64,000 bases of DNA from Streptomyces halobius (GCF_023277745.1 NZ_CP086322.1:4154001-4218000), one strand, 5' to 3'. Positions 8,141 to 17,219 are shown, numbered from the stretch's first letter. Notes: generated by a model from the sequence alone, not told the origin. Numbers and translations are program-made.

Positions 8141-8598
8141 TTGCTCACTCCCGCGGCGCCGCACTGTTCGCAGTGCTTGGAGCACAGCATTGCTTCGCCC
8201 TGCGTCTGGCCTGTGCCGCAGGCCTGACAGTTCGCCCAGGCCCGCACGCTGAATGTCACCTGGTCTGAGCCGCAGGTTGTGCAGCGCAGGCCGTGTACGA
8301 GTGGTGTCTTCCCGTCTTCGCCCGGTTCGCCGGCGGTGTAGCCAAGCAGGCGCGTCTGTGCGTCGAGCAGGTCGGGTTCAGGAACGTCCGGGTCCTGCGT
8401 GAGATGGACGAACACGGAGTGGGTGAGGCTGATGTTGGACTTCAGCGGGTGGACTTCGACCTGGGTCACGATGCACGAAGTGCCCCGTTGGCCGTCCTCG
8501 TCGAGCGTGTAGTGGGTGACCTCCCACACTGCCCGCCAGCCTTCGCCCAGGCCCGGACGATAAGCGTCAGTGCGAGGCATCCTTGTTGTGGCTGTCAC
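8137..8598 (-). CDS. Zinc-ribbon phage protein, about 153 aa
   Basis: The C-terminal third carries three CxxC-like pairs (CTTCGSD, CQACG, CSKHCEQC), suggesting one or two zinc ribbons. The first two thirds are beta-rich and hold a predicted binding surface (WRAVWEVTHYTLDEDG). GTG at 8598 was preferred to ATG at 8580 because it overlaps the upstream TGA (GTGA), the pattern used throughout this operon. Function unknown. Confidence 0.6.
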   Translation of the reverse strand: MTATTRMPRTDAYRPGLGEGWRAVWEVTHYTLDEDGQRGTSCIVTQVEVHPLKSNISLTHSVFVHLTQDPDVPEPDLLDAQTRLLGYTAGEPGEDGKTPLVHGLRCTTCGSDQVTFSVRAWANCQACGTGQTQGEAMLCSKHCEQCGAAGVSK

Positions 8599-9113
8599 AG
8601 CCAGCGCCCTTCCTGGTCTCGGTAGTTGAGGCGCATGGCCTTCTGGTCGTGCTCCTCCCAGAGCGTCAGGCGCGGCAGGGCATTGATGTGTTCGGTGTGC
8701 ACGGCCACGAGCCGGTCCCGGTTGTTGTCGTAGTGCCAGCGGTTCCATCGCATCCGGCCGGTGTTCTCCCAGTACAGGCCTGTGTGGACGAGGCAGACGT
8801 GGCGCAGGTCGGCGTCGTAGTCGTAGACCTCCCACGTGTCGGCTGGGCCGCCCAGGTCGCGAGGCCAGGATTGGGCGGTGCCGTACGGGCGGCCGAGTTC
8901 GCGGAGCGTCTTGAGTTCGATGACTGTCCGGGGATGTGCCGGTTGGAGGTGGCGGTGCTGCTGTCCGGAGATCAGTTCCCGCGCGGTGATGGCCTCGCCG
9001 CTGCGGGCGAAGGCCATGACGTCGTCGGCGACGTCGTTGTACACGTGGAAGTCCCAGCGTGCGCCTTCGAGGGGCAGGAACGTTTCGCCGACGTTGATGC
9101 CGTTGTAGCTCAT
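8595..9113 (-). CDS. Phage early hypothetical protein, 172 aa
   Basis: Begins MSYNGINVGETFLPLEGARW and contains many Trp/Tyr residues (WPRDLGGPADTWEVYDYD, MRWNRWHYDNNRDRL). No family was recognised. Stop and start overlap the flanking genes by four bases on both sides, tying it to the early operon. Confidence 0.6.
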   Translation of the reverse strand: MSYNGINVGETFLPLEGARWDFHVYNDVADDVMAFARSGEAITARELISGQQHRHLQPAHPRTVIELKTLRELGRPYGTAQSWPRDLGGPADTWEVYDYDADLRHVCLVHTGLYWENTGRMRWNRWHYDNNRDRLVAVHTEHINALPRLTLWEEHDQKAMRLNYRDQEGRWL

Positions 9114-9774
9114 CGGTCCGAGACCTCCGCAGGGGCGAGCGCGGTGAGGTTGCCGAGCCAGAGGTTGCGCAGGTCGTGGTCGAGTTGGTGGGTGTCTGTG
9201 ATGGTGCGGAGATGGAGGGTGCGGTGGATGAGTTCGCGGAGGGTGCGTTCGTCGAGTTGGTCGGTGGCCCAGTGGAGGGTGAGGCCGCAGGTGGGGTGGT
9301 AGTGGGCTTTGGTGGTTCGCGGGTGGGTTGAGGTGGTGAGTGGTATGTCAGGTATTGGCCCGGAAGTGGCGATCTGTGGGCAGATGATTTTGAGCCAGTC
9401 CTTGGCGGTCTTGGCGTAGAAGTTGATGAGCATTCGACGCGCTATATCCAGTTTCGTGGCGGTGGTGTGTCGCAGGTGGAGCCAGTCGCCGGCTTCGGGG
9501 TGCTGATGGTGAGTGATCGGCTCTGTCTGTTCGATGTCCGGGACGATGCGGAGGCGGTGTGGCCGACCGAGGACGGCGAAGACTTCGCCGGTGTCGAGGA
9601 GCTTGATCGGGTTGTTTGGCGTGGTGGCGGCGATGCGGGCGAGCTGCTGGTAGATCCAGCGGCGGCGGGGTTGGGCGAGGTGCTGACGTCGAGCTCCAGG
9701 GTGGTGCGGTCGCTGGTTCGCACGCTGATCGTGATGTCGCTGACGGTGATGGTGCGTTCGGTCTTATAGGTCAC
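9110..9774 (-). pseudogene. YgjP/WLM-type metallopeptidase-like gene, frameshifted
   Basis: The N-terminal piece (GTG at 9774: VTYKTERTITVSDITISVRT...) and the rest (RRRWIYQQLARIAATTP ... HYHPTCGLTLHW ... LRELIHRTLHL) read in different frames, with the change near 9680. Together they follow the DUF45/YgjP order: basic strand, RWIYQQLA helix, RWGSC-like turn, then the zinc-helix position. The expected HExxH is degenerate (RELIH), so even the intact protein may not be a peptidase. The downstream part alone could be translated from an internal ATG at 9433. Confidence 0.45.
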
Positions 9775-9851
9775 TGCACTGGCGTCCTGTTCGTGGTGCT
9801 TATGACGGGTGCGGGCGGGGCTGGTGAGGCCCGCCCGCGGGGTGGTCAGTG

Positions 9852-10205
9852 CTAGCTGCACAGGTTGCAGACCCAGGTCTGCGGGGTGCCGTGGGTGACG
9901 AGGTCGAGGTCTTGGCTGACGGTGCGGTTGCAGAGCTGGCAGGTCAGTTCGAAGGTGCGCAGCATTCGCAGTGGCTGGAGGGGTTCGTCGGAGTGGATGG
10001 TGAACGGGGCTGGAATGCCGCGCGCGCTGATGATCAGGCGTGAGGTCAGGTCGGGGTGGGGCTTGATGCCCTGGGCGATCAGGTGGTTGTCAGGGGCTTC
10101 GGGGAGCGCGAAGGCGTCGCCGTCCTGGAGTGCGGAGGCGGGCACGGTGGGGGCGATGGGGGTGGTGACGATGAAGCCCTTGGGGGCGGGCGTGTTCTTG
10201 CTCAT
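9852..10205 (-). CDS. Small C-terminal zinc-ribbon protein, 117 aa
   Basis: Starts MSKNTPAPKGFIVTTP and ends with two CxxC pairs (CQLC near residue 90, CNLC at the C-terminus) separated by about 22 residues, a four-cysteine zinc ribbon. ATG overlaps the previous stop (10202-10205). Function unknown; a nucleic-acid-binding role is possible. Confidence 0.6.
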   Translation of the reverse strand: MSKNTPAPKGFIVTTPIAPTVPASALQDGDAFALPEAPDNHLIAQGIKPHPDLTSRLIISARGIPAPFTIHSDEPLQPLRMLRTFELTCQLCNRTVSQDLDLVTHGTPQTWVCNLCS

Positions 10206-10681
10206 GTGGTGCTCTTCTCGGTGGCGCTGTACTTGTGGACTGCGGCGAGTTCGGTGGTCAGCTGAGTCCGGGCCGTGCGCAGCCGCTGTCGTGCGGTGCG
10301 CAGTCGTGCTTCCGCGCCGGCCAGGGTTTGCTTATGGCGGTCGACGAGTTCGGTGAGGCGGTTGACCTGCTGCGTGAAGTGCTGGACTTCGCCTGCGCGG
10401 AGCTCGACGGCTGGTCTGCGGGGCTTGTGGCTGCCTGGGTCCTTGCGAGTCTTGTTGAGCTGGATGCGGGCGAAGGTGAGGAGTTCTTCGCGGACGACGT
10501 ACTTGACCCGCTTGCTCAGAGGGCCGGTCAGCAACGCGAGGCGTGGGAAGTTGGCGTGGCGCTTTGCCCAGTTGCTGACGGCGGAGCGGCTGACACCGAC
10601 GAGTCGGGCGCCGTCAGCGAGGGTGATCAGCTCGTCCTCGCGCCCTATGTATTCGGGCCGGAGCCAGGTGACTGCTTCCAT
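10202..10681 (-). CDS. HTH and coiled-coil DNA-binding protein, 159 aa
   Basis: Residues 15-45 form a MerR/XRE-like helix-turn-helix (ITLADGARLVGVSRSAVSNW), followed by a basic linker and a long coiled coil (about 95-145) rich in Leu/Arg/Gln. ATG at 10681 follows the preceding gene with a short overlap. It is probably a phage DNA-binding or excisionase-like factor. Confidence 0.6.
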   Translation of the reverse strand: MEAVTWLRPEYIGREDELITLADGARLVGVSRSAVSNWAKRHANFPRLALLTGPLSKRVKYVVREELLTFARIQLNKTRKDPGSHKPRRPAVELRAGEVQHFTQQVNRLTELVDRHKQTLAGAEARLRTARQRLRTARTQLTTELAAVHKYSATEKSTT

Positions 10682-10953
10682 GCTGGTTGTCCTTGTTGGG
10701 TGGTGCGGGTGGGTGCGAGGTAGCGGTAGGCGTGGCCGTCGATGAGTTCGTTGATCTCGGCGCTGGCGGATATGTCGCCTGGGGTGTGGTCGGCGCGGGT
10801 GGCGACGGGGCGCTGGTGTTCGTTGCACCAGCGGGTCCAGTGCCAGCGGGAGCCGTCGGGTGCGATGTACGGGCGGGTGAGGTCGTACCTGACGCCGTTG
10901 AAGTCGTAGATGGTGGTGGGGAAACCTGCCTGCCAGGGGAGTCGGCTGGTCAC
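10645..10953 (-). CDS. phiSA1p31-like small protein, 102 aa
   Basis: Contains IYDFNGVRYDLTRPYIAPDG followed by a Trp-rich strand (SRWHWTRWCNEHQ). This resembles small proteins annotated as phiSA1p31-related in Streptomyces elements. GTG at 10953 overlaps the upstream TGA (GTGA). Its 3' end overlaps the next gene by 37 bases. Function unknown. Confidence 0.55.
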   Translation of the reverse strand: MTSRLPWQAGFPTTIYDFNGVRYDLTRPYIAPDGSRWHWTRWCNEHQRPVATRADHTPGDISASAEINELIDGHAYRYLAPTRTTQQGQPAWKQSPGSGPNT

Positions 10954-11393
10954 GAGAGGGTGTGCTGCTGGGCGTAGAGCTCGGCTGCGTTGTCGTTGCC
11001 GGGTGTACCGAGGGCGATTGCCAGGGCAGTGAGAAGGCCAGTGACGATGGCTGACCGTTCGGACCGGTGCGCGGGTGTCATAGCGAGGTGCGCGGGAAGT
11101 GCGATGTCGGCGAGGAGCCCAGCGCGCAGGCGGTTGATTTCGTCGGCGATCTGGCGGCAGACCGGTTCGAGGTGACGCTGGTGGTGCCGTCGTGCGGCGG
11201 CTTCCTGGTGCTGGTCGCAGGCGCGCAGCCGCTGGCAGATGCCGCACAGGTGACCCGGGGCGGGCTCGGGGATTTCGCGCAGGGAGAGGCGTCCGCAGCG
11301 GGTGAGGACGAGCTGATCGGGGTCGGCCGGCCAGACGGCCACGGTCACGAGGTGCGGTTTTCCGGAGACGGAGGCGCCGTACAGCAGAGTCAT
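10950..11393 (-). CDS. Phage early hypothetical protein, 147 aa
   Basis: Begins MTLLYGASVSGKPHLVTVAV and has three cysteine-containing turns (TRCGRL, HLCGICQRLRAC) in the first 60 residues, followed by helices. ATG overlaps the upstream stop. No family recognised. Confidence 0.6.
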   Translation of the reverse strand: MTLLYGASVSGKPHLVTVAVWPADPDQLVLTRCGRLSLREIPEPAPGHLCGICQRLRACDQHQEAAARRHHQRHLEPVCRQIADEINRLRAGLLADIALPAHLAMTPAHRSERSAIVTGLLTALAIALGTPGNDNAAELYAQQHTLS

Positions 11394-12043
11394 CGGCTCG
11401 CCTCGTCGTTGATGAGGGCCAGGAGGAAGGCCAGGTCCGTCGGGGCGTGAACGAGGAGGTTCGCTGCGGCCTCTGCGGCTGCGAGGGCTTCGGCGGGCTG
11501 TTCGTCGTCGGGCGCGTGATTGCAGAGCACTTCTGCGACACGGGCGCCGCCCGGTTCGACGATCTCGAGAGAGGTGTGCACGGCTTCGGGATCGTCGGCG
11601 TCGAGGAGGGCGCCGTTGTCGGACCAGTCGGTGCGGCGGAGTTCGAGCGGGGGCAGGTTCGCGGCGCTGAGGCGCGCGGTGATCGCAGTGATGCGTTCGG
11701 CGCGGTCGTGGTCTGCCTGGGTCCAGCGGGTGTGCTGGTCGCGGGTGGCGAACCAGTGGTAGCCGCGCTGCCCGTGGATGGTCGTGGTGTCGAAGGCGGT
11801 GCCGAGTATCTGCCGCCACTTCGGTGAGGGGAGGCGGACGAGTTCGCCTTCGGCGTGCAGGCGGTCGATGAGCTGGACGCACGTGAGGCTTCCGTCGGGG
11901 AGGTCCTGGACGGTGCGGTAGGTGGTGCGGTCGTATCCGGCTGCCCAGAACACGGTCATGACGAGGTCGTACCTCTGGAGGGGGCGGCCTGCGGCTTCCA
12001 GGGCGTTGAGGATGACGTCGCGGTTGAGGGTGATGGGTGGCAT
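11390..12043 (-). CDS. First gene of the early operon behind P1, 217 aa
   Basis: Begins MPPITLNRDVILNALEAAGR, with a helical N-terminal region that may be a winged helix (residues 8-70, QRYDLVMTVFWAAGYDRTTYRTV), then mixed alpha/beta. It is preceded at 12091-12140 by one of the repeated phage promoters and followed by the chain of overlapping genes down to 7209. Function unknown. Confidence 0.6.
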   Translation of the reverse strand: MPPITLNRDVILNALEAAGRPLQRYDLVMTVFWAAGYDRTTYRTVQDLPDGSLTCVQLIDRLHAEGELVRLPSPKWRQILGTAFDTTTIHGQRGYHWFATRDQHTRWTQADHDRAERITAITARLSAANLPPLELRRTDWSDNGALLDADDPEAVHTSLEIVEPGGARVAEVLCNHAPDDEQPAEALAAAEAAANLLVHAPTDLAFLLALINDEASR

Positions 12044-12090
12044 GTCGGTATTCCGTTCGTGGTGATTGGGAGGCCCCCCTCCCTGACGTC

Positions 12091-12140
12091 TATATTCTAC
12101 TCTTCACGGAGGGGGCGTCAAACCCGTTTATGCAGGTCAG
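12091..12140 (-). promoter_or_regulatory. Repeated phage promoter P1
   Basis: -35 TTGACG (12116-12121), 16-bp spacer, -10 TAGAAT (12094-12099), with AGAG just before the -10 and GACCTGCATAAACGGG upstream of the -35. It faces the 217-aa gene starting at 12043. It belongs to a family of six near-identical promoters. Confidence 0.7.
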
Positions 12141-12147
12141 CGTGGGG

Positions 12148-13809
12148 CTAGGCGGCGACTGGCTCGGCGTCCTGGGCCGCCCGCTTCTCTGCTTCAGCAG
12201 CGGCCAGCGCCTCCGCCCTCTTCTGCGCCTGCGCTTCGGCCGTCGCCAGAGTCTCGGCCTCGATCTCAGACGGTGCGTACCCCTCGGCCTTCAGGAAAGC
12301 GAGCCAAGCGGCCGTGTGGGAACCGATCTCTCCGCGCCAGACGCTGTCCCCCATCGACTGCTGCTCGTGCGCAGCGCAGACCAGCGCGAGCAGGATCTGC
12401 CAGCGGCGGGAAGCCGGGGTCTTCGCGATCACCTCGGCGAACGGATCGCTGACCCGGGTCCACTTGTTGCGGTCCTCGTTGGGGTCCGGCACCCGTAGGA
12501 AAGTCGCAGTCAGGGTGGTGTCGCCGGTGTCGACGAAGTGCTCGTACAGGTAGCTGGTGCCGGTGATCGTCGACATGATCAGCGTCCACGATGCGGGCGA
12601 GGCATCGCCCTTGCGGGTGCACAGCGTTGCCAGGAATTCATGACGCACCACCCGGGCTGCCCGCCATGCCTTGTTGTTGCGGATGACGGTGCGCCGCGCC
12701 TCCTTCTCCGCCTCCTTGTCTTTGTGCTCCCGGGCATCCTTGGGGGCATCGGGGCCGAGCTTGTGGCCGCACTTCATCCAGTCCTGGCACAGCCACACCG
12801 CGACCGGCTCGTCCCGGTCGAGGAAGGCGGCATGGCCGGGGCAGCTTCGGTGGTCCTCGGGTGTGACCAGGTTGCCGTCCGTCGTGGTGAGGTCGGTGAG
12901 CGGGCGGGCGGCGGCCTTCGCCCAGTTCCAGGACCTCTCGACGAGCGGAATGCCGGCCGTGGCCAGTTCCTCGGTGAGTTGCTCGCGCGCTGCCTGATCG
13001 GCCTTCTGGTCACGCAACTTCTGCATGGTGTGGGCCCAGTTGCCGCGCTGTCCCTCTCCTTCGTCCAGGTCGCGGTGCTTTGCGCTCCGCAGCCACCGCA
13101 GGGCGTGGTCGAGGTCCTCGACTTCGTGCAGGTCGGCGAGTTCAACAAAGTCGAAGTCGTACGAGAGTGCCTTGCTCAGGCTCTCGTCGCTGAGCTTGTC
13201 CGCCGTCTCGGCGGCCTTCACCTGCTCCGGCGTCAGCCCGAGGGATCGGGCGTGCTTGGCTTTGCGGGTCTTGCTGATCTTCATGAGCGACAACTGGCGT
13301 ACGGCATCGATGTCGTCGCGTACAGAGGCGGCCTTGCGGTGCTTGTTCTCGATGAGGCTGATCGTCAGTGCATCGTCGTCGATGCCCTTGAGGTCGGTTC
13401 GGACGATCGCCGGAACCAGCCGGAAGGGGCGGCCCGCAGCTATCGCCTTCTCCGCGGCGAGGAGCGCAGCCTTGAAGCGGCGCTGCCCGAAGATGATGCC
13501 GAGCGTCTCGCCATCGGCCTGCGGCCGCAACAGGAGCGGAGTCTGTACGCCGATTCCGTCGACAGAGGCGATCAGATCCGCATCCGGCTCCGTGGTGTCC
13601 TCGGCCTCCTGGTCGTCGCACTCCTCTGCCTCGTCCTCGCCGGTGGACGGGCGCGGCTTGCGGTGGTTGTAGGGGTCGACCACCAGCGTGCGCGGATCAA
13701 CCCACGCGAACGTGCCCGCGAATCCCTCGATGCCGATGGGCGCTTCAGGGGTTGCCTCAGCCTTGATGTCGGCAGCGGTCGGGGGTACTTCGGTCTCAAT
13801 GACGGTCAT
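12148..13809 (-). CDS. ParB/RepB/Spo0J-family protein
   Basis: 553 aa. The ParB-like domain spans about residues 30-240: WVDPRTLVVDPYNHRKPRPS, a box-I-like IGVQTPLLLRP, a box-II-like GIIFGQRRFKAALLAAE, then ISLIENKHRKAASVRDD and an HTH-like segment with LGLTPEQVKAAETADKLS. A long C-terminal half has no match I recognise. Such ParB-like proteins are common in actinophages and plasmids; partition, a nicking or nucleotide-dependent DNA role, or transcriptional control are all possible. It is transcribed alone from P2. Confidence 0.75.
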   Translation of the reverse strand: MTVIETEVPPTAADIKAEATPEAPIGIEGFAGTFAWVDPRTLVVDPYNHRKPRPSTGEDEAEECDDQEAEDTTEPDADLIASVDGIGVQTPLLLRPQADGETLGIIFGQRRFKAALLAAEKAIAAGRPFRLVPAIVRTDLKGIDDDALTISLIENKHRKAASVRDDIDAVRQLSLMKISKTRKAKHARSLGLTPEQVKAAETADKLSDESLSKALSYDFDFVELADLHEVEDLDHALRWLRSAKHRDLDEGEGQRGNWAHTMQKLRDQKADQAAREQLTEELATAGIPLVERSWNWAKAAARPLTDLTTTDGNLVTPEDHRSCPGHAAFLDRDEPVAVWLCQDWMKCGHKLGPDAPKDAREHKDKEAEKEARRTVIRNNKAWRAARVVRHEFLATLCTRKGDASPASWTLIMSTITGTSYLYEHFVDTGDTTLTATFLRVPDPNEDRNKWTRVSDPFAEVIAKTPASRRWQILLALVCAAHEQQSMGDSVWRGEIGSHTAAWLAFLKAEGYAPSEIEAETLATAEAQAQKRAEALAAAEAEKRAAQDAEPVAA

Positions 13810-13902
13810 CGTGCTCTTTCGTGGTGCGGGTGTGGGCGGGCAATTGCCGCCCCACGCCGATGTGCTGGAACCAGTTGAAAGGATTCCCCCTCCAACTCAT
13901 AT

Positions 13903-13951
13903 CAAAATTCTACTCTTTGCGATGGGGGCGTCAAACCCGTTTGTGCAGGTC
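13903..13951 (-). promoter_or_regulatory. Repeated phage promoter P2
   Basis: -35 TTGACG (13929-13934), 16-bp spacer, -10 TAGAAT (13907-13912), with GACCTGCACAAACGGG upstream as in P1. It drives the ParB-like gene beginning at 13809. Confidence 0.7.
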
Positions 13952-13980
13952 AGGCTGGGGGTTTCTCTGGTTGATCCGGG

Positions 13981-15033
13981 TCAGGCGGCGACTGGGGCGG
14001 CCTGCTCCAGGAGCTGCTGCGCCTGGCGAACGGCGGCGATGATGCGCGCCTTGCCGAGCGTCTCGTCACGGTGCGCAAACACGGCGCGTGCGTGCTTCAT
14101 CGCTTCCTCGACGGCGTTCGGGTTCGCGATCGAGTCGGCGCAGGCGACCGTCACGCGCGGTCCGAGAGACCAGATGATTGAATTCACCGCCGCGCAGGCT
14201 GCGGCTATCTCGTCGATGTCGACCATCGACCACTGGAAATCTGCCGGATCGAGCCCTCGCTCACGCAGGCGCTGCGCCGCCGAGCGCAGCAGACCACCAC
14301 TGCCGGCGGCCGGGTCGTGGATGTGCTCGCCGCGCTGCGGCTCCTTCACCGCAAGCTGGATATCTATGACGCTCTCGGCCGCGAGGACGTTCGCCATGGC
14401 ATCGGCTATGTCGGCCGGGGTGTGGTACTCGCCGAGGCCCTGCTGGGCGCCGCTGGAACGAACGAGCATCATGACCGGCGACAGCACGTCTGTCTGGCCG
14501 CGCAGATACGGTTCCGCATGCCCGGTGAGGTCGAACAGGCCCTGGTCCAGGGCAGCTTTGGTGACGGCACGCACGAGGTAGGCGCGGTGGTCGTCGATCT
14601 CCTCGTCGTTCAGCCACTCATGCAGAATGCGGGCGCGGTCGATCAGGTCGGGCCGGTGTATCCAGTGCGTCGACCAGATCTCCCGGAACATCGCGATCAA
14701 CTGCGTGTCGTCCTGGGCGAGGATCTGCGCCTTCAGGTCCGGGCCCTTCTCGTCCTTCTGCCGGATCAGCGCGAGCGCGGCGACGAGGCCGATGGGCACC
14801 TCGATGCGCGTTCCGCCGTGCTGCCGGTGCCACACCCCCGCAACGGCCTCGCCGACCCGCATGGCGTGCCCGTGCGGATCACCCGACGGCTTCACCCGAC
14901 GCGACCGGGCTGGAGACGCGGCCGCCGTGGCCATTGGGCGGGAAGGCGCGGACGGCTCCTTGGGCGCGGTGAAGGTGGCGGGGATGGGCTGCGGCTCTTC
15001 TTCCAGAGCGGCGAACAGGTCGAGTTGCGTCAC
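13981..15033 (-). CDS. N6-adenine methylase-like protein lacking the NPPY motif
   Basis: 350 aa. The second half matches HsdM/N6-methylase order: GLGEYHTPADIADAMA (residues about 225-240), HIHDPAAGSGGLLRSAAQR (SAM-binding motif I), then WSMVDIDEIAAACAAVN. The catalytic NPPF/Y expected after this is absent; the sequence reads SIANPNAVEEA and ends about 35 residues later. It may be a truncated or regulatory methylase relative. Start GTG at 15033. Confidence 0.65.
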   Translation of the reverse strand: MTQLDLFAALEEEPQPIPATFTAPKEPSAPSRPMATAAASPARSRRVKPSGDPHGHAMRVGEAVAGVWHRQHGGTRIEVPIGLVAALALIRQKDEKGPDLKAQILAQDDTQLIAMFREIWSTHWIHRPDLIDRARILHEWLNDEEIDDHRAYLVRAVTKAALDQGLFDLTGHAEPYLRGQTDVLSPVMMLVRSSGAQQGLGEYHTPADIADAMANVLAAESVIDIQLAVKEPQRGEHIHDPAAGSGGLLRSAAQRLRERGLDPADFQWSMVDIDEIAAACAAVNSIIWSLGPRVTVACADSIANPNAVEEAMKHARAVFAHRDETLGKARIIAAVRQAQQLLEQAAPVAA

Positions 15034-15143
15034 GGGTTGATCGCTTTCGGTGAGGGGGTGTGGGTGTGCGAGGGCCCGCCCCCGCAGGCGGAGGCGGGCC
15101 GGGAGAGTGAAGGAGGTGGCCGTGCTGGCCAGGTGGGCGCGGG

Positions 15144-15704
15144 TCAGCCCTGGTCGATCCAGATGACGCCGTATGGCGTGTGCCAGGTGTGGGAGAGCCC
15201 AGCCTTGTGGATGTCGGCGCGGACGTTTTCCCAGACGATGCGGTCGAACGGGTCGCGGTACGGGGCCAGGTCCCAGCCCGCGTCCGTGCCGGCCGGGGAG
15301 GTCAGGATGTCGGCGAGCGAGTCACCGAAGCCGATGACCCTCTCGCGGTACTGCTCGTGCATCGCCCGAAGCTGCTGGCGCCACAGATCACCGCGCTGGC
15401 CGGGCTCGGCGGCGTGCCATCCGCGTGCGTTGATCGCATCGTGCTGCACGAGTGCCACCCAGGCGACGGCCCGCTCCCGAGAGCGCACCGCAGGCCTGAA
15501 TGCCACCTCACCGATGACCATCTCGCGCCAGTGGGAAGGGTCGGTCATCACCGAGGCCCGATCGGCGTGCCGGGTCGCTGCGGCGGCCCGGGCGGCTACT
15601 TCGGTGCGTGCCTGCCAGTGGGGCACCAGGTAGACGTGCTGCCCGTCGTGGCGGTCGGGGTGCCACATCGTAATGCGCCACATGCCGCGCATCCAGCCCG
15701 CCAT
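15144..15704 (-). CDS. Phage early hypothetical protein, 186 aa
   Basis: Begins MAGWMRGMWRITMWHPDRHD. It is rich in Trp and His, ending HTWHTPYGVIWIDQG. No motif recognised. One base separates its ATG from the stop of the upstream gene, indicating the same operon. Confidence 0.55.
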   Translation of the reverse strand: MAGWMRGMWRITMWHPDRHDGQHVYLVPHWQARTEVAARAAAATRHADRASVMTDPSHWREMVIGEVAFRPAVRSRERAVAWVALVQHDAINARGWHAAEPGQRGDLWRQQLRAMHEQYRERVIGFGDSLADILTSPAGTDAGWDLAPYRDPFDRIVWENVRADIHKAGLSHTWHTPYGVIWIDQG

Positions 15705-15705
15705 G

Positions 15706-16233
15706 TCAGGCTCCGCTGGGTGCGGACTTGTACTCGGCCGCGGCAGCGGCGCGTGCGGCCGTGGCGGGGCAGGGTTCGAGGAGTCGGCCGAGCCCGGCCA
15801 GTAGGAGTGCGAAGTCCTCCTGGTGATGGGCGTCGACGATGGCCTCGATGACGTGGGCGGCCTGGTCCGGGGTTGTGGGGTGGGGAGTGCGGCAGTTGCA
15901 TGAGTCCGTCGCGTAAGCGGCCAGGGCCGCGAGCAACTGGGGGCGCTTGCTCAGCGGGGCGCAGCCGTCGTGCCGCTTGAGGGGCCGGGCCCTGCGCAAG
16001 TGGCTGTAGAACCGCTCTCCACTCCAGCCGCATACCAGGCACCGGACTTGCCACTACACGTCACTGCCGGGGTAGCCGCTGCGTGGAGCCCAGCCGAGCT
16101 CGTCTATGCGGGCCAGGGCGACAGCGGCGGAGACGAGATTACGGACGGTGGGGGTCAGGCCCTGGAGGTATTCGCTGTACTCCTCGGCTGAGGAATGGTC
16201 GGTGACGGTGGTGGTCTGGGTGTCGCTCGTCAC
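15706..16233 (-). pseudogene. Phage gene interrupted by an in-frame amber codon
   Basis: A GTG at 16233 opens a 59-codon frame (VTSDTQTTTVTDHSSAEEYS ... GWAPRSGYPGSDV) ending in TAG at 16054-16056. Past the TAG the same frame continues without break as WQVRCLVCGWSGERFYSHLR ... to a normal stop at 15706. The two parts form one sensible protein of about 175 residues with a zinc-knuckle (CLVCGWSG). Either it is a nonsense mutant, or the distal part restarts at TTG 15999, or the amber is read through. Confidence 0.55.
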
Positions 16234-16306
16234 GGTGGCGCTACGTCCTTGTGGTGGGTTTCGGGGTTCCTGGTTGCTGGCGCCAGGACTGGGGGCGGGC
16301 TGCTAG

Positions 16307-17164
16307 CTACTTGGTCGCGTAGGCACGTAGTACGGCGTAGGCGGTGGCGACACTGGTTTCCGGGATTGCGAGACCGAGCGGCGCATCAGGTTCAATGGCG
16401 CGTGCGTCGTGGCGGATCTTGAGGTCGTCGGTGGGTGTCCGGATGATCGTGAATCGAGGTCCGGACTGTGAGAAGGCGGCAGTCAGTCCCGGCATGGCGT
16501 CCAGCACGGTGTGCACTTCGGGGGCAAAGCCGAGGGCGGGATCTATGCCGGCGGGCAGCTGCGTAGGCAGTGCGGGGCGGGCGCAGAGGATGGCCTGGTC
16601 TGTGGTCAGCCGGTCGACGAGCAAGCCGACATGCACGCCGTCGTCATGCGAGAAGGTGATGACGACCGTGATGACGGGGTTGCCGCCGTCTTCGGCCCGC
16701 AGGTCGATCTCGGCGCGGTCTGGGCCGCCCTGGGCGGTGGCTGGGATCTTCGCGTCGCGCAGCGGCAGGCTGAGCAGCCGCAGAGCTGCGATGGCGTCCA
16801 GGCGTCCGTAGTGCGGCAGGACCTTGGTGTGGATGAGGTCCGCGAGGGCCGCACTGCCCTTGGAGGGGCCGTCCCGGCGCGTCATTGGCATGGTGTGGGA
16901 GATGGCTTCCGGAAGCCTTGCCGGGTCGCTACTGGTGCTGACGAATGCGCTGATGCGGAGAATGTCCGCCTGGGCGTCAAGGCTGACACGGAAACCGAGG
17001 GGGTGCGTCAGCATCGCGGTGGACAAGAGTCCCGTCACTTCCCACTCCGGCCCAAGGACGTCGGCAGTGTCGGAAGCGAGCGCGAGCAAGTGCGCGGGGA
17101 CGTGACGGGTGGAGTACAGGCGCGCGCTGTCGTCATCCCGGGCACAGGTGCTGTCGCTGTTCAT
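16307..17164 (-). CDS. Phage early hypothetical protein behind P3, 285 aa
   Basis: Begins MNSDSTCARDDDSARLYSTR. It is mixed alpha/beta with no catalytic motif seen. Strong ribosome site GGAGGACTCC before the ATG at 17164; promoter P3 lies 55 bp upstream. It is the first gene of the transcript that continues to about 13981. Confidence 0.6.
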   Translation of the reverse strand: MNSDSTCARDDDSARLYSTRHVPAHLLALASDTADVLGPEWEVTGLLSTAMLTHPLGFRVSLDAQADILRISAFVSTSSDPARLPEAISHTMPMTRRDGPSKGSAALADLIHTKVLPHYGRLDAIAALRLLSLPLRDAKIPATAQGGPDRAEIDLRAEDGGNPVITVVITFSHDDGVHVGLLVDRLTTDQAILCARPALPTQLPAGIDPALGFAPEVHTVLDAMPGLTAAFSQSGPRFTIIRTPTDDLKIRHDARAIEPDAPLGLAIPETSVATAYAVLRAYATK

Positions 17165-17219
17165 GGAGTCCTCCGGTGGAGTGCGGGGTGGGCGGGTTCT
17201 GGTTCACCCGCCCACCTTC

